Shown: positions 51,723 to 60,776 of the stretch, piece after piece
Layout of the letters: each line of letters begins with the position of its first letter
Numbering within the stretch: the stretch's first letter is position 1
NCBI RefSeq assembly: GCF_900111885.1
Contig: NZ_FOKG01000005.1
Location: 248,001-312,000 of the forward strand
Direction: 5' to 3'
Source of the DNA: Amycolatopsis marina
GTDB taxonomy: Bacteria; Actinomycetota; Actinomycetes; Mycobacteriales; Pseudonocardiaceae
DNA length: 64,000 nucleotides
Program-made: the position numbers and the translations under genes
The notes under the pieces: model-generated
Databases searched by the model: none
Told to the model about the DNA's origin: nothing
The model's input: only the letters and a program-made list of their open reading frames with translations

Positions 51723-54287
51723 TCATGGGAGGATCACCTTGCCGAGTTCCGCCGGACTGGCCAGCAGATCGTGTCGGGGCAGGACCCGCACCGTGTAACC
51801 GAGGGCACCGGCGTGCGGCAGGCGCAGCGTGGTGCTGAACTCGCCGATTCCGGTGTGGGACATCGGCACGGTCACCGGATGCAACAGGTCGTCGGTGTCC
51901 CCGACCTTGCCCACCACCGCCTGGACGTGCACATCGGCCGGGTCGAGGCCGGCGAGATCCACATTCGCCCGCACCCTGATCTCCTTCCCCACGACGAACG
52001 CCGCATGGTCCTCCGCGACCTCCGTCTGCAGTTCGGTGTCGAGGATCCGCACCCGCCCCCACGACATCCCCAGCCTTGCCCGATATCCGGCGAGCGAACG
52101 GGCACCCGCGTAGTCACCGCCGATCGCGGCGGCGGCCATGGTCGCGGCCGGGCGGTAGTAGGACTCGACGTACTCCCGCACCATCCGCGAGGCCTGCACC
52201 CTCGGCCCCAGCGTGCGCAGCGTGTGCCACACCATCGACAACCAGCCCGCAGGCACCCCCGCCGCGTCCCGGTCGTAGAACAGCGGCGCGATCTGCTGGC
52301 CCAGCAGTTCGTACAGCGCGGCCGCTTCGAGGTCGTCCCGCCGCAGCGGATCGGTGACCCCGTCCGCCGTCGGAATGGCCCAGCCGTTGCTGCCGTCGTA
52401 GCACTCGTCCCACCAGCCGTCGCGGATGGAGAGGTTCAGTCCGCCGTTGAGCGCCGACTTCATCCCGGACGTGCCGCAGGCCTCCAGCGGCCGGGTCGGA
52501 TTGTTGAGCCAGACGTCACAGCCACGGTAGAGGTATCGGGCCATCGACATGTCGTAGTCGGGCAGAAAGACGATGCGGTGGCGCACAGCGGGATCGTCGA
52601 CGAAACGGACGATCTGCTGGATCAGGGCCTTCCCGCCCTCGTCGGCGGGATGCGACTTCCCGGCGACGACCACCTGGATGGGGCGCTGCTCGTCCAGCAG
52701 CAGCGCCCGCAGCCGCTCGGGGTCGCGCAGCATCAGTGTGAGCCGCTTGTACGTCGGCACGCGCCGGGCGAAGCCGACCGTGAGCACGTCCGGGTCGAAC
52801 ACCGAGTCGGTCCAGCCGAGTTCCAGCGCGGAGGCGCCCCGCTGCAGCCACGAGGCCCGCAACCGCCTGCGTACCTCGGCCACCAGCTTACCGCGCAGAT
52901 CCCGGCGCAGGTCCCACAACTGCTCGTCGCTGACCGCGCTGGCCGTGCCGGAATCGCCGTCGTGCCCCCATTCCTCGTCATTGCCACCCAGCAGCGCCGT
53001 CATCTCGCGCGCGACCCAGGTCGGCCCGTGCACCCCGTTGGTAACCGACGAGATCGGCACCTCGTTCTCGTCGAAGCCCGTCCACAGCCGCGCGAACATC
53101 CGCCGCGACACCCTGCCGTGCAGGGCCGAGACCCCGTTCGCGCGCTGGGCAAGGCGCAACCCCATATGTGCCATGTTGAACATCCCGGGGTTGTCCTCCG
53201 CGCCGAGGGCGAGCACCCGCCGCACCTCGATGCCCGGCAGCAACCTGCCCTCACCGAAGTAGTGCTGCACCAGGTCGACGGGAAACCGGTCGATACCGGC
53301 GGGCACGGGTGTGTGCGTGGTGAACACGGTCCCCGCTCGCACGGCCGACAACGCCTCCTCGAATTCGAGACGTTCACCGCCGAGGATCTCACGCGCCCGC
53401 TCGAGCCCGAGGAAGCCCGCGTGGCCCTCGTTGGTGTGAAAGACCTCCGGCTGCGGATGCCCGGTCAGCTCACAGTAGCGGCGGACCGCCCGCACCCCGC
53501 CGATGCCGGCCAGGATCTCCTGCCGGATGCGGTGGTCGGCGTCCCCGCCGTACAACCGGTCGGTGACCCTGCGCAGGTCCTCGTCGTTGGCTTCGACATC
53601 GGTGTCGAGCAGCAGCAACGGGATCCGGCCGACCCTGGCCATCCAGATCTGCGCCCGCAGGTCCCGCCCGCCGGGCATCTCCACCTGGACCAGCACGGGC
53701 TCCCCGCTGGGCTCGGCGAGCAGTTCCAGCGGCAACCCACTGGGATCGATCACCGGGTAGTGCTCCACCTGCCAGCCGTCCAGCGAGAGTGCCTGGCGAA
53801 AGTATCCCGCCCGGTAGAGCGGGCCGACACCGATCAGCGGGGCGCCGAGATCGGAGGCGGCCTTCAGGTGGTCCGCCGCGAGTACCCCCAGCCCGCCGGA
53901 GTAGTTCGGCAACGCCTCGGTGACCCCGAACTCCATCGAGAAGTAGGCGACGGCAGCAGGAAGCCTGCTGCCGTCGCCGTCGACCGCGGAGGCGCGACGC
54001 TGGTACCAGCGCGGCTCGGTGAGATAACGCTGCAGGTCCTCGGTCGCGGCCCTGGTGCGCTGCAGGAAGTCCGCGTCATCCGCGAGCTCCTCGAGCCGGG
54101 CGGGGTCGACGGTGGTCAGCATCCGCAACGGGTCCTTGAGGCTGCGGAACAGGTCGTCGTCGATGGAGGCGAACAGGTCCCGGGTCGGCGGATGCCACGT
54201 CCAGCGTAGGTTGGTGGCCAGCGCGCCCAGTCCCGACAACGACTCCGGCAGACTGGGATGCACGGTGAACCGGCGAACTGCTCTCAT
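51723..54287 (-). CDS. glgP: Alpha-glucan (glycogen/maltodextrin) phosphorylase
   Basis: 854 aa from ATG 54287 (MRAVRRFTVHPSLPES), close to mycobacterial GlgP (Rv1328). DUF3417 N-terminal region, glycosyltransferase-35 core with YSGGLGVLAADHLKAASDLG and the PLP lysine motif EACGTSGMKSALNGG near residue 615. Releases glucose-1-phosphate from alpha-1,4-glucans. Stand-alone here: the usual partners glgE, treS and glgB are not in this window. Complements the GH57/GT4 glucan genes at 2-9 kb. Confidence 0.95.
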   Translation of the reverse strand: MRAVRRFTVHPSLPESLSGLGALATNLRWTWHPPTRDLFASIDDDLFRSLKDPLRMLTTVDPARLEELADDADFLQRTRAATEDLQRYLTEPRWYQRRASAVDGDGSRLPAAVAYFSMEFGVTEALPNYSGGLGVLAADHLKAASDLGAPLIGVGPLYRAGYFRQALSLDGWQVEHYPVIDPSGLPLELLAEPSGEPVLVQVEMPGGRDLRAQIWMARVGRIPLLLLDTDVEANDEDLRRVTDRLYGGDADHRIRQEILAGIGGVRAVRRYCELTGHPQPEVFHTNEGHAGFLGLERAREILGGERLEFEEALSAVRAGTVFTTHTPVPAGIDRFPVDLVQHYFGEGRLLPGIEVRRVLALGAEDNPGMFNMAHMGLRLAQRANGVSALHGRVSRRMFARLWTGFDENEVPISSVTNGVHGPTWVAREMTALLGGNDEEWGHDGDSGTASAVSDEQLWDLRRDLRGKLVAEVRRRLRASWLQRGASALELGWTDSVFDPDVLTVGFARRVPTYKRLTLMLRDPERLRALLLDEQRPIQVVVAGKSHPADEGGKALIQQIVRFVDDPAVRHRIVFLPDYDMSMARYLYRGCDVWLNNPTRPLEACGTSGMKSALNGGLNLSIRDGWWDECYDGSNGWAIPTADGVTDPLRRDDLEAAALYELLGQQIAPLFYDRDAAGVPAGWLSMVWHTLRTLGPRVQASRMVREYVESYYRPAATMAAAAIGGDYAGARSLAGYRARLGMSWGRVRILDTELQTEVAEDHAAFVVGKEIRVRANVDLAGLDPADVHVQAVVGKVGDTDDLLHPVTVPMSHTGIGEFSTTLRLPHAGALGYTVRVLPRHDLLASPAELGKVILP

Positions 54288-54391
54288 GGTCGCGACCCTA
54301 GCCCGCACGGCAACCCACTGCGGTCGGCCCCGCACCCACAGTGTGAGCCGGGCACGCGGACACCGTGGCGCCCCTCGCGCAGAATGGGACC

Positions 54392-55792
54392 GTGACACAC
54401 CGCGCGGCAATAAGGCTGGTACCGGTGCTCGCCCTGCTTGCCCTGCTGGGCAACGGGTGCGCCGCTGTCGGCGGCACGGCTCACCCCAGCTCGACGATTG
54501 TCGCCGACACGGTCGAGCGGAACACGGCCTCCCTTGTGGACCCGGGGTTCGTGCGGGGCAGCGATGGCGGGGAGATCGACCGGCTGGCGGCGACGGTGCT
54601 CACCGACGTGCAGGACTACTGGCGTCAGCGGTATCCCGAGATCTTCGGCGATCAGTGGCAGGAACTGGACGGCGGCTTCCACTCGTCCGATACCGCCGAT
54701 GCCGGTGCGACGGCTCCACCCTGCACCGAGGACGCGGCGGTCATCGCGGGCAACGCCTACTACTGCCCCAGTGAGGACGTCATCGTGTGGGACAGGGCGG
54801 CGCTGCTGCCGGTACTGACCGAACGCTACGGCGCGGGCGCGGTCATGCTGGTGCTGGCGCACGAGATCGGCCACGCCGTCCAGCAGCGGGCGGGCATCGC
54901 CCGGGGCCAGGCGGACACGGGCGGGCTCTACCCGACGATCGTCACCGAGGCAATGGCCGACTGCTACGCGGGCGCCTTCCTCCGCTGGGTCGTCGACGGC
55001 GAGGCCACGCACCTCCGGCTCGAGCCACGCGACCTCGACCCCGCGCTGCGCGCGCTGATCACCTTCCGCGACCCGGTGGGGACCGGCACGCACGAGCAGG
55101 GAGCACACGGCGATGCCTTCGACCGGGTCTCGGCGTTTCAAGACGGCTACGCCGAAGGAGCACAACCGTGCTCGGAGATGACGGCACGCAACCGGGAGTT
55201 CACGCAGCGGGAGTTCACCAGCATGGCGGATCTGGAGCGCGGCGGGAACCTGCCGCTGCCGGACCTGGTGAACGCGATGTCCGCGGATCTCGGCCCCTAC
55301 TTCACCGGACTCGTCGAAGGGGCGGGCGGTCAGTGGACGCCACCGCCCCTGGACACGGTCGACAGCGAGCCCAGCTGTTCCGGCGCGGCGCAGGGAGCCG
55401 CCGCCTACTGCCCCGACGCGCGGGCGGTGCGGGTGTGGGCGGACGCCACGGTGCGCGAGGTGCACACCTCGATCGGCGACTACGGCACCGGAACCCTGCT
55501 CGCCTCCAGGTACGCGCTGGCCGCACTCCATGCCACAGGGCGGCCGGTCGAGGGAGCGAAGGCCCAGCGGGCGGTGCTGTGTCTCACCGGCGCATACACC
55601 GGCTCGTTGCTGCGCCCGGAGCGGGATTTCACCGTGTCGCCGGGAGATCTCGACGAGGCCGTGCAGGTGCTGCTCGGCTACGAATATCCGGCCAGGGACG
55701 TCGCGGGCGCGGCCATCGGCTCCGGCTACGAACGCGTGGCGGCGTTCCGCGATGGCGTCACCGACGGCCCCGGTAGCTGCGGCCTCGGGTGA
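54392..55792 (+). CDS. Secreted neutral zinc metallopeptidase (paralogue 1)
   Basis: 466 aa from GTG 54392, with CAGAAT 6 bases upstream as a leaderless -10. Signal peptide LVPVLALLALLGNGCAAVGG; the Cys suggests a lipoprotein although the lipobox (LGNGC) is imperfect. Zinc motif VLAHEIGHAVQQRAG (HEIGH) with third ligand in VTEAMADCYAGAF; several Cys pairs for disulfides. Possible role in cell-wall maturation or protein processing. Forms a tandem with the next gene. Confidence 0.88.
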   Translation: MTHRAAIRLVPVLALLALLGNGCAAVGGTAHPSSTIVADTVERNTASLVDPGFVRGSDGGEIDRLAATVLTDVQDYWRQRYPEIFGDQWQELDGGFHSSDTADAGATAPPCTEDAAVIAGNAYYCPSEDVIVWDRAALLPVLTERYGAGAVMLVLAHEIGHAVQQRAGIARGQADTGGLYPTIVTEAMADCYAGAFLRWVVDGEATHLRLEPRDLDPALRALITFRDPVGTGTHEQGAHGDAFDRVSAFQDGYAEGAQPCSEMTARNREFTQREFTSMADLERGGNLPLPDLVNAMSADLGPYFTGLVEGAGGQWTPPPLDTVDSEPSCSGAAQGAAAYCPDARAVRVWADATVREVHTSIGDYGTGTLLASRYALAALHATGRPVEGAKAQRAVLCLTGAYTGSLLRPERDFTVSPGDLDEAVQVLLGYEYPARDVAGAAIGSGYERVAAFRDGVTDGPGSCGLG

Positions 55793-55870
55793 TCCGGGGA
55801 CGGCACGTCATCCCCCTGGGTAAGGTGCCTGCGACCGGGGTGGCGCGAACAGGACGGGGAACGGGCGAGC

Positions 55871-57322
55871 ATGAACTATCGACGGCGGCACGGGGGACGG
55901 ACGGCGTTGATCGCGATGCTGGCCGTCGCCGCGCTCGGCGGCACCGCCGCATGCGACAGTGCGGAGAGGGCCGGGCAACCGCGCACCGTCGGGGACGTGG
56001 CCGGCCTGCCGGTCACCCATTTCGAAAGCGGACTCAAACCCGACGCCCCAGATCCGGGCCTCGACGTCCGGGGGGTCACGAAGTCCGAAGAGGACACGAT
56101 CGCGACCGCGGCGATCGCCGATGTCAGCGCCTACTGGTCCGAGCACCTTCCCTCGGTGTTCGGGCAGCAGTTCGAACCGGTGAAGTCACTGCTGTCCTAC
56201 GACCCCGACGGCAAGGCCGTCGAGGTGTGCGGGGCATCGACCCGCGACGCGATGATGAACGCCTTCTACTGTCCGCCCGAGGACCTGGTGGCCTGGGACA
56301 GGGGGCAGTTGCTGCCGCTGCTGCGCGAACGCTTCGGCCCGATGGCCATCGTGACGGTGCTCGGCCACGAGTACGGCCACGCCGTCCAGTACCGGCTCGG
56401 GGACAAGGCCGGAATCGACAAGCGGACCACGACGATCGTGAAGGAGCAGCAGGCGGACTGCTTCACCGGCGGCTACTTCCGCTGGATGGCCGAGGACCGC
56501 AGCCAGTACTTCAGCGTGTCCACTTCCGAGGGGCTCAACCAGGTTCTCGCCTCGATGTTCTTCATCCGCGACCAGGCCGGGCAGTCGGCGCGGGATCCGG
56601 GCGCGCACGGTACCGCGTTCGACCGTACGTTCGCGTTCCAGCTCGGCTTCGAGGACGGGCCCGCGGCCTGCGCGAAGATCGACCAGGCGGACGTGGACTC
56701 GCGGATCACCGAACTGCCGTTCCACTCCGGGGACAAGGGTGAGGGTGACACCCGGATCGACGCGAAAGCGATCGGCCATCTGCAGCAGAGCCTGGACCAG
56801 GCCTTCTCGGAGGCGGGGGTGCAGGCGCCGAAGATCGCCGATGACGGCGGCAGCTGCCCGAACGGGCCGAGCACACCACCGGCGTCGTACTGCGCGGACA
56901 GCAACACGGTGAGCATCGACCTTGCCGCACTGGCCGAACTCGGGCAGCCGGTGGACCGCGAGGCGGAGTTCCGCGGCAGGGAGACGACCGGCATCGGCGA
57001 CTTCGCGGCATTCGCCGAGATCGCCTCGCGGTACGCGCAGGGCATCCAGCACGGGGTCGGCGCGGAGCTGGACAACGTCAACGCGGGCCTGCGTACCGCC
57101 TGTCTGGTCGGAGCCTGGGCCGGAGCGACGAACACCGAAGGCAACATGCTCCGGCTCTCGCCGGGCGACCTCGACGAGGCGATCGCCGAACTGCTGCAGC
57201 CCAAGAGCCTCATCGCGGCGGATGTCAACGGCATCCCGGTCGCGAGCGGGTTCGCCCGCGTCGCGGCACTGCGTACCGGCTACCTGGAGGGTTCCGGCCC
57301 CTGCAGCACGAACTACGCCTGA
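55871..57322 (+). CDS. Secreted neutral zinc metallopeptidase lipoprotein (paralogue 2)
   Basis: 483 aa. Signal peptide with lipobox AALGGTAACDSA (Cys 28). Zinc motif VLGHEYGHAVQYRLG, third ligand Glu in VKEQQADCFTGGYFRWM. The same order of motifs and the repeated C-terminal sequence SPGDLDEA as in the upstream gene show a tandem duplication, 78 bases apart. Ends before a strong bidirectional terminator. Confidence 0.92.
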   Translation: MNYRRRHGGRTALIAMLAVAALGGTAACDSAERAGQPRTVGDVAGLPVTHFESGLKPDAPDPGLDVRGVTKSEEDTIATAAIADVSAYWSEHLPSVFGQQFEPVKSLLSYDPDGKAVEVCGASTRDAMMNAFYCPPEDLVAWDRGQLLPLLRERFGPMAIVTVLGHEYGHAVQYRLGDKAGIDKRTTTIVKEQQADCFTGGYFRWMAEDRSQYFSVSTSEGLNQVLASMFFIRDQAGQSARDPGAHGTAFDRTFAFQLGFEDGPAACAKIDQADVDSRITELPFHSGDKGEGDTRIDAKAIGHLQQSLDQAFSEAGVQAPKIADDGGSCPNGPSTPPASYCADSNTVSIDLAALAELGQPVDREAEFRGRETTGIGDFAAFAEIASRYAQGIQHGVGAELDNVNAGLRTACLVGAWAGATNTEGNMLRLSPGDLDEAIAELLQPKSLIAADVNGIPVASGFARVAALRTGYLEGSGPCSTNYA

Positions 57323-57493
57323 GAGAGCGTCTGAGAACCGGAAGTTGCGTGGTCACGGTGATCCGTGGAACTCGGCCGACGAAGTCCCGCTATCGAGGCG
57401 GCAGGGCGCCAACCAGCAGAACCGGACAGTCCCTGGGACTCAGCGCCCTGGCGACTCGATCGCGGCCCCGAGTTCACAGACAGGTCCTGAAGT

Positions 57494-57528
57494 CAGTGCC
57501 CTGGCACCGTACAGGTGCCAGGGCACTG
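57494..57528. terminator. Bidirectional terminator
   Basis: Perfect 15-bp arms (CAGTGCCCTGGCACC and complement) with a 5-base loop, between the convergent metallopeptidase and thioredoxin-TPR genes. The remainder of the 57323-57540 gap shows nothing else. Confidence 0.85.
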
Positions 57529-57540
57529 GTCAGTTCGTAC

Positions 57541-58506
57541 TCAGAACAGCGCGCTGGCGAGGTCCCTGCGGGCCTTCAGCACACGCTCGTCGGCGGGGTC
57601 GAACAGGTCGAAGAGGCCGACCAGGTGCTCGCGCACACGGTTGCGGTCCTCTCCCGACGTCCGGCGCACCGCGGCGATCAGCCGGGCGAAGGCGTCCTCG
57701 ACCCGCTGCTGCGCGACCTCGACGTCGGCGGCGGCGAGCTGCGCGTCCAGGTCGTCCGGCGCCGCCTCCGCGCGGGGGACGGCCGAAGGATCCACCTTGC
57801 TGGCCCGTGCGGCGAACTTGACCTGCACCAGCGCGGCCTTGGCCTGCTCGTTGGCCGGTTCGGCGTCCAGGATGCGCTCGTAGGCGGCCTCGGCCGCGGC
57901 GAAGTCCCCGCGCTCCAGCGCGTCCTCCGCCTCGGTGAACCGAGGGTCCTCCTGCTCCTCGCCCGCATCCGCCACGCCGGCCTGTTCCGCGGCACTGATG
58001 CCGGGCAGCTTGTCGCGCAGCGCGTCGAGCAGGGAGTTGAGCCACTGCCGGATCTGCGGCTCCGGCAGTGCGCCGGAGAACGCGTCCACCGGCTGCCCAC
58101 CCGCGATCGCCACGATCGTCGGGATGGACTGGACACCGAACAGCTGCGAGATGCGCGGGTTCGCGTCGACGTCGATCTTCGCGAGCACCCAGGCACCGTT
58201 CGCCTCGCCTGCGAGCTTCTCCAGCAACGGGCTGAGCTGCTTACACGGCCCGCACCACTCGGCCCACAGATCGACGACGACGAGTGTCTCCATCGACCGC
58301 TCGACGACCTCCGCCTGGAAGGTGGCCTCGCTGACGTCGATCACCGCGGCGCCGCCGCCCGAAGCCGGGGCGCCGGAGCCCGCGGGGGCGCCCGCCGGTT
58401 GCTGCCGGGCCGCGTCCGCGCGGGCCTTGAGACCGGACAGATCGACCGCGCCGGACAGCGCGGCGGACATGGCTGCTGACTGTGCTGATCCGCGTGGGTG
58501 TGTCAC
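57541..58506 (-). CDS. Thioredoxin-TPR co-chaperone (CnoX/YbbN, Rv1324-like)
   Basis: 321 aa; ATG 58506 or the internal ATG at 58470 ([13 protein letters not shown]) could be the start. An Ala/Gly-rich linker, then a thioredoxin domain with [17 protein letters not shown] (active CGPC) and [16 protein letters not shown] (cis-Pro), then a C-terminal TPR-like region ([20 protein letters not shown]). CnoX proteins protect clients from oxidation by HOCl or peroxide. The gene lies close to glgP as in mycobacteria (Rv1324-Rv1328). Confidence 0.9.
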   Translation of the reverse strand: MTHPRGSAQSAAMSAALSGAVDLSGLKARADAARQQPAGAPAGSGAPASGGGAAVIDVSEATFQAEVVERSMETLVVVDLWAEWCGPCKQLSPLLEKLAGEANGAWVLAKIDVDANPRISQLFGVQSIPTIVAIAGGQPVDAFSGALPEPQIRQWLNSLLDALRDKLPGISAAEQAGVADAGEEQEDPRFTEAEDALERGDFAAAEAAYERILDAEPANEQAKAALVQVKFAARASKVDPSAVPRAEAAPDDLDAQLAAADVEVAQQRVEDAFARLIAAVRRTSGEDRNRVREHLVGLFDLFDPADERVLKARRDLASALF

Positions 58507-58598
58507 GACTCCATCCTGGCACGAGTCGGTCGCGGCTTCACCGCAGGTCGGGACATACCCGTGTGCTGTTCAAAAGTCGGGTTGTTCACCCCCGGCAG

Positions 58599-58898
58599 TC
58601 AGCCGAGGCGCTTCTCGACCCGTTCGACCTTGGCTTCGAGTTGTCCCTCGTCATAGCCGGGACGAATGTCGGCCTTGAGCACCAGCCCGACCCGCGACGC
58701 TCCCTCGCCCGCGGCCTCGACCGCCCGCTTCACGACGTCCATCACCTCGTCCCAGGAGCCCTCGACGTTGGTGAACATCGCGTTGGTCGAGTTGGGCAAC
58801 CCGGACTCGCGGACCACGCGCACCGCCCGCGAAACGGCCTCACTGACTCCGCCGTCCGGTTCCCCGCCGGACGGGCTGACGCTGAATGCGACGATCAT
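58599..58898 (-). CDS. Thiamine-binding/MTH1187-family protein
   Basis: 99 aa. MIVAFSVSPSGGEPDGGVSE and GSWDEVMDVVKRAVEAAGEG then RVGLVLKADIRPGYDEGQLE match the DUF77/YqgV-like thiamine-binding family, which forms a ferredoxin-like tetramer. Some members bind thiamine or its pyrimidine. No thiamine gene is adjacent, so the ligand is a family inference. Confidence 0.88.
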   Translation of the reverse strand: MIVAFSVSPSGGEPDGGVSEAVSRAVRVVRESGLPNSTNAMFTNVEGSWDEVMDVVKRAVEAAGEGASRVGLVLKADIRPGYDEGQLEAKVERVEKRLG

Positions 58899-58930
58899 GG
58901 GCGATTCCTCCGATCAGCTGCTGCTGTCCT

Positions 58931-59815
58931 TCACCACGAACCTCCGCCCGCTCCTGCGGGAGCCGTCTGCTTTCCCTCCTCCAGCGCGTTCAGCGCGCGG
59001 ATGAAACCGTCGAGCAGGTCGCGCAGCACCACCAGCAGATCCAGCGCGCTGAACAGCGCCTTGCCGAGGGACTTGAGCAGCAGACCCACCTTGGTCACCA
59101 CGCGGGCGATCGCCGAGGTCGCCTGCGCCACCACCAACGGGGCCGCCGTTCCCAGCGAGGCCAACAGCTCGATGGTCCAGCTGATCAGGGACCCGGCGAT
59201 GCTCGCGATCAGGTCGCGCACCGCCGTGCGGACACCGTTGACGACCTCGGCCATGCTGGTCGTCAGGGAGGCGATGCCGTGGGCCACGCCCGCGGTGCCG
59301 CCGTAGAGTCCCGCCAGCGCCTCGGCCTTCTTGCGGTAGGCGTCGCCTGCCTCGCCCGTCCAGGTCACGGTCCCGCGCGGCGCCTCGGCCTGCAGCTCCG
59401 ACCCGACGGCCGTCATCTCCTCCTCGATGTTGGTCCAGGACTGCGCGTACGCCTTGACCATGTCGGGGTTGCCGGCCAGCTCGTTGAGCGCCTCCCGTGC
59501 GGGCTCGATGTGCTCGAGCATCCAGGAGATCACCTGGCCCGCGACGTAGCCGAGCGGATCGGTCACGGCTCCCGCGACGTCGAGGCCGCCCGCGACGAGG
59601 CCGCTGACCGCGACCATCCAGTTCCCGCTGTCGATGCCGTCGGCGATCGCCCAGCCTGCCTCGAACGCGGTGACCCCGGTCATGAACCCGGTGCCGGACT
59701 CCGGGTCGGGAGCGCCCATGTTCGTGAACGGGTCGCCGTCCTCGCGGTCCTCGGCGTAGTAGTTGTCGGGGTCGGTGTTCGGCTCGACCAGCGGCTCGTC
59801 GGTTCCGGCGGTCAT
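58931..59815 (-). CDS. ESX/type VII-associated WXG100-like protein
   Basis: 294 aa. Acidic N-terminus, amphipathic helices, central WTGEAGDAYRKKAEALAGLY (a WxG turn with YxxxA, ESX substrate style) and a long hydrophobic stretch (SIAGSLISWTIELLASLGTA, TSAIARVVTKVGLLLKSLGK) that may insert in membranes. Its ATG overlaps the upstream stop (TGATG). Resembles EspA/PPE-like cargo of Pseudonocardiaceae. Membrane-damaging or structural role possible but unshown. Confidence 0.7.
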   Translation of the reverse strand: MTAGTDEPLVEPNTDPDNYYAEDREDGDPFTNMGAPDPESGTGFMTGVTAFEAGWAIADGIDSGNWMVAVSGLVAGGLDVAGAVTDPLGYVAGQVISWMLEHIEPAREALNELAGNPDMVKAYAQSWTNIEEEMTAVGSELQAEAPRGTVTWTGEAGDAYRKKAEALAGLYGGTAGVAHGIASLTTSMAEVVNGVRTAVRDLIASIAGSLISWTIELLASLGTAAPLVVAQATSAIARVVTKVGLLLKSLGKALFSALDLLVVLRDLLDGFIRALNALEEGKQTAPAGAGGGSW

Positions 59816-60165
59816 CAGGCCTCCACCGTCGGCACGCAGGCGCCCGCATCGGTGACCGAGCGCTCCAGCTGCACCATCAGCTCCTCGATCCGTTCTTCGA
59901 GCTGCTCGTAGGCATCAGCCGCCGCGGTGAGGCCCTCAGCGAGGCTTCCGGTGACGTCAGCGGTCTTGGTCAACGCTTCCGTGCCACGGCTCTGGGGCTC
60001 GTTGAGCATCGCGCCGAAAGGCTGGCAGAGCACGCCGTACGCGTCGTCGAGACCACTCAGGTGGGTACCTGCGGCGGCTGCCTTCGCCGCCCTGTCCTGG
60101 AAACCCCGTACCGTTTCCGCGTGTGCGCGGACCCGCTCCGGTTCGACCTCGTATCCCTCGCTCAC
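59815..60165 (-). CDS. Type VII secretion target (DUF2580/EspC-like)
   Basis: 116 aa. YEVEPERVRAHAETVRGFQD is the DUF2580 start; SGLDDAYGVLCQPFGAMLNE follows and a long C-terminal helix closes. EspC-type proteins are secreted by ESX systems together with partners. It begins 2 bases after the YbaB-like stop and is coupled to the next gene by a 1-base overlap. No ESX machine gene is in the window. Confidence 0.82.
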   Translation of the reverse strand: MSEGYEVEPERVRAHAETVRGFQDRAAKAAAAGTHLSGLDDAYGVLCQPFGAMLNEPQSRGTEALTKTADVTGSLAEGLTAAADAYEQLEERIEELMVQLERSVTDAGACVPTVEA

Positions 60166-60167
60166 CG

Positions 60168-60734
60168 TCAGAACTCCCCTCGACGCAGGATCGACTGGCC
60201 ACCCCAGTCGTCGTCATCGTCAGAACGTGGACGCGAGGCGGGACGCTGTGGTTCCGACCGCGGGGACTCCGGCGGCTGCTGCTGGTCGGGGCGCCGCGAT
60301 TCGCGGTTCTCCACTTCGAGGTTGCCGATCGCCATCTCCGTCGGCCCCTCGTCGGCTCCCGGCTCCTGCTGGTCCGGGAAGCGTTCCGCGTACTGACCGA
60401 TGATGTTGTTGCCCGGCCCGTCGTCGCCCACGGTCTCGTGCACGAGACCGCTGACCTCCTCGCGCAGCTTGGCCTGCGCACGCCGCATGGTCGCCATGAC
60501 CTGGGCCGCCACCGCGGGCGGGTCCATCCCCCGCGTCCGCTCCCCGAGGCTGAGCGCGGTGGGCACCCCGTTCGCGTCGACGGTGATCGTCACCTCGCCG
60601 CCCTTCGAGGTCTCCGTCACGCTCGTGGCGTTGAGCCGCTCGTGCAACTGGGTGTAGCGCTGCGCCTTTCGCTGCAGGCCCTCGGCCCACTGCTCGAGTT
60701 TCTCGCCTGCCTCCGCTGGGTTCGGACTCACCAT
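60168..60734 (-). CDS. YbaB/EbfC family protein with acidic C-terminal tail
   Basis: 188 aa. The N-terminal 110 residues are YbaB/EbfC-like (LQRKAQRYTQLHERLNATSV, GGEVTITVDANGVPTALSLG, AAQVMATMRRAQAKLREEVS). The C-terminal 70 are Pro/Ser/Arg/Asp-rich and disordered. In Pseudonocardiaceae YbaB-like genes commonly lead ESX-associated cassettes (EspB/EspL analogues), as here. Confidence 0.85.
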   Translation of the reverse strand: MVSPNPAEAGEKLEQWAEGLQRKAQRYTQLHERLNATSVTETSKGGEVTITVDANGVPTALSLGERTRGMDPPAVAAQVMATMRRAQAKLREEVSGLVHETVGDDGPGNNIIGQYAERFPDQQEPGADEGPTEMAIGNLEVENRESRRPDQQQPPESPRSEPQRPASRPRSDDDDDWGGQSILRRGEF

Positions 60735-60776
60735 GACCGCTGCTACCTCCGGGTGTGCGCCGCGTTTCAGGGCACC

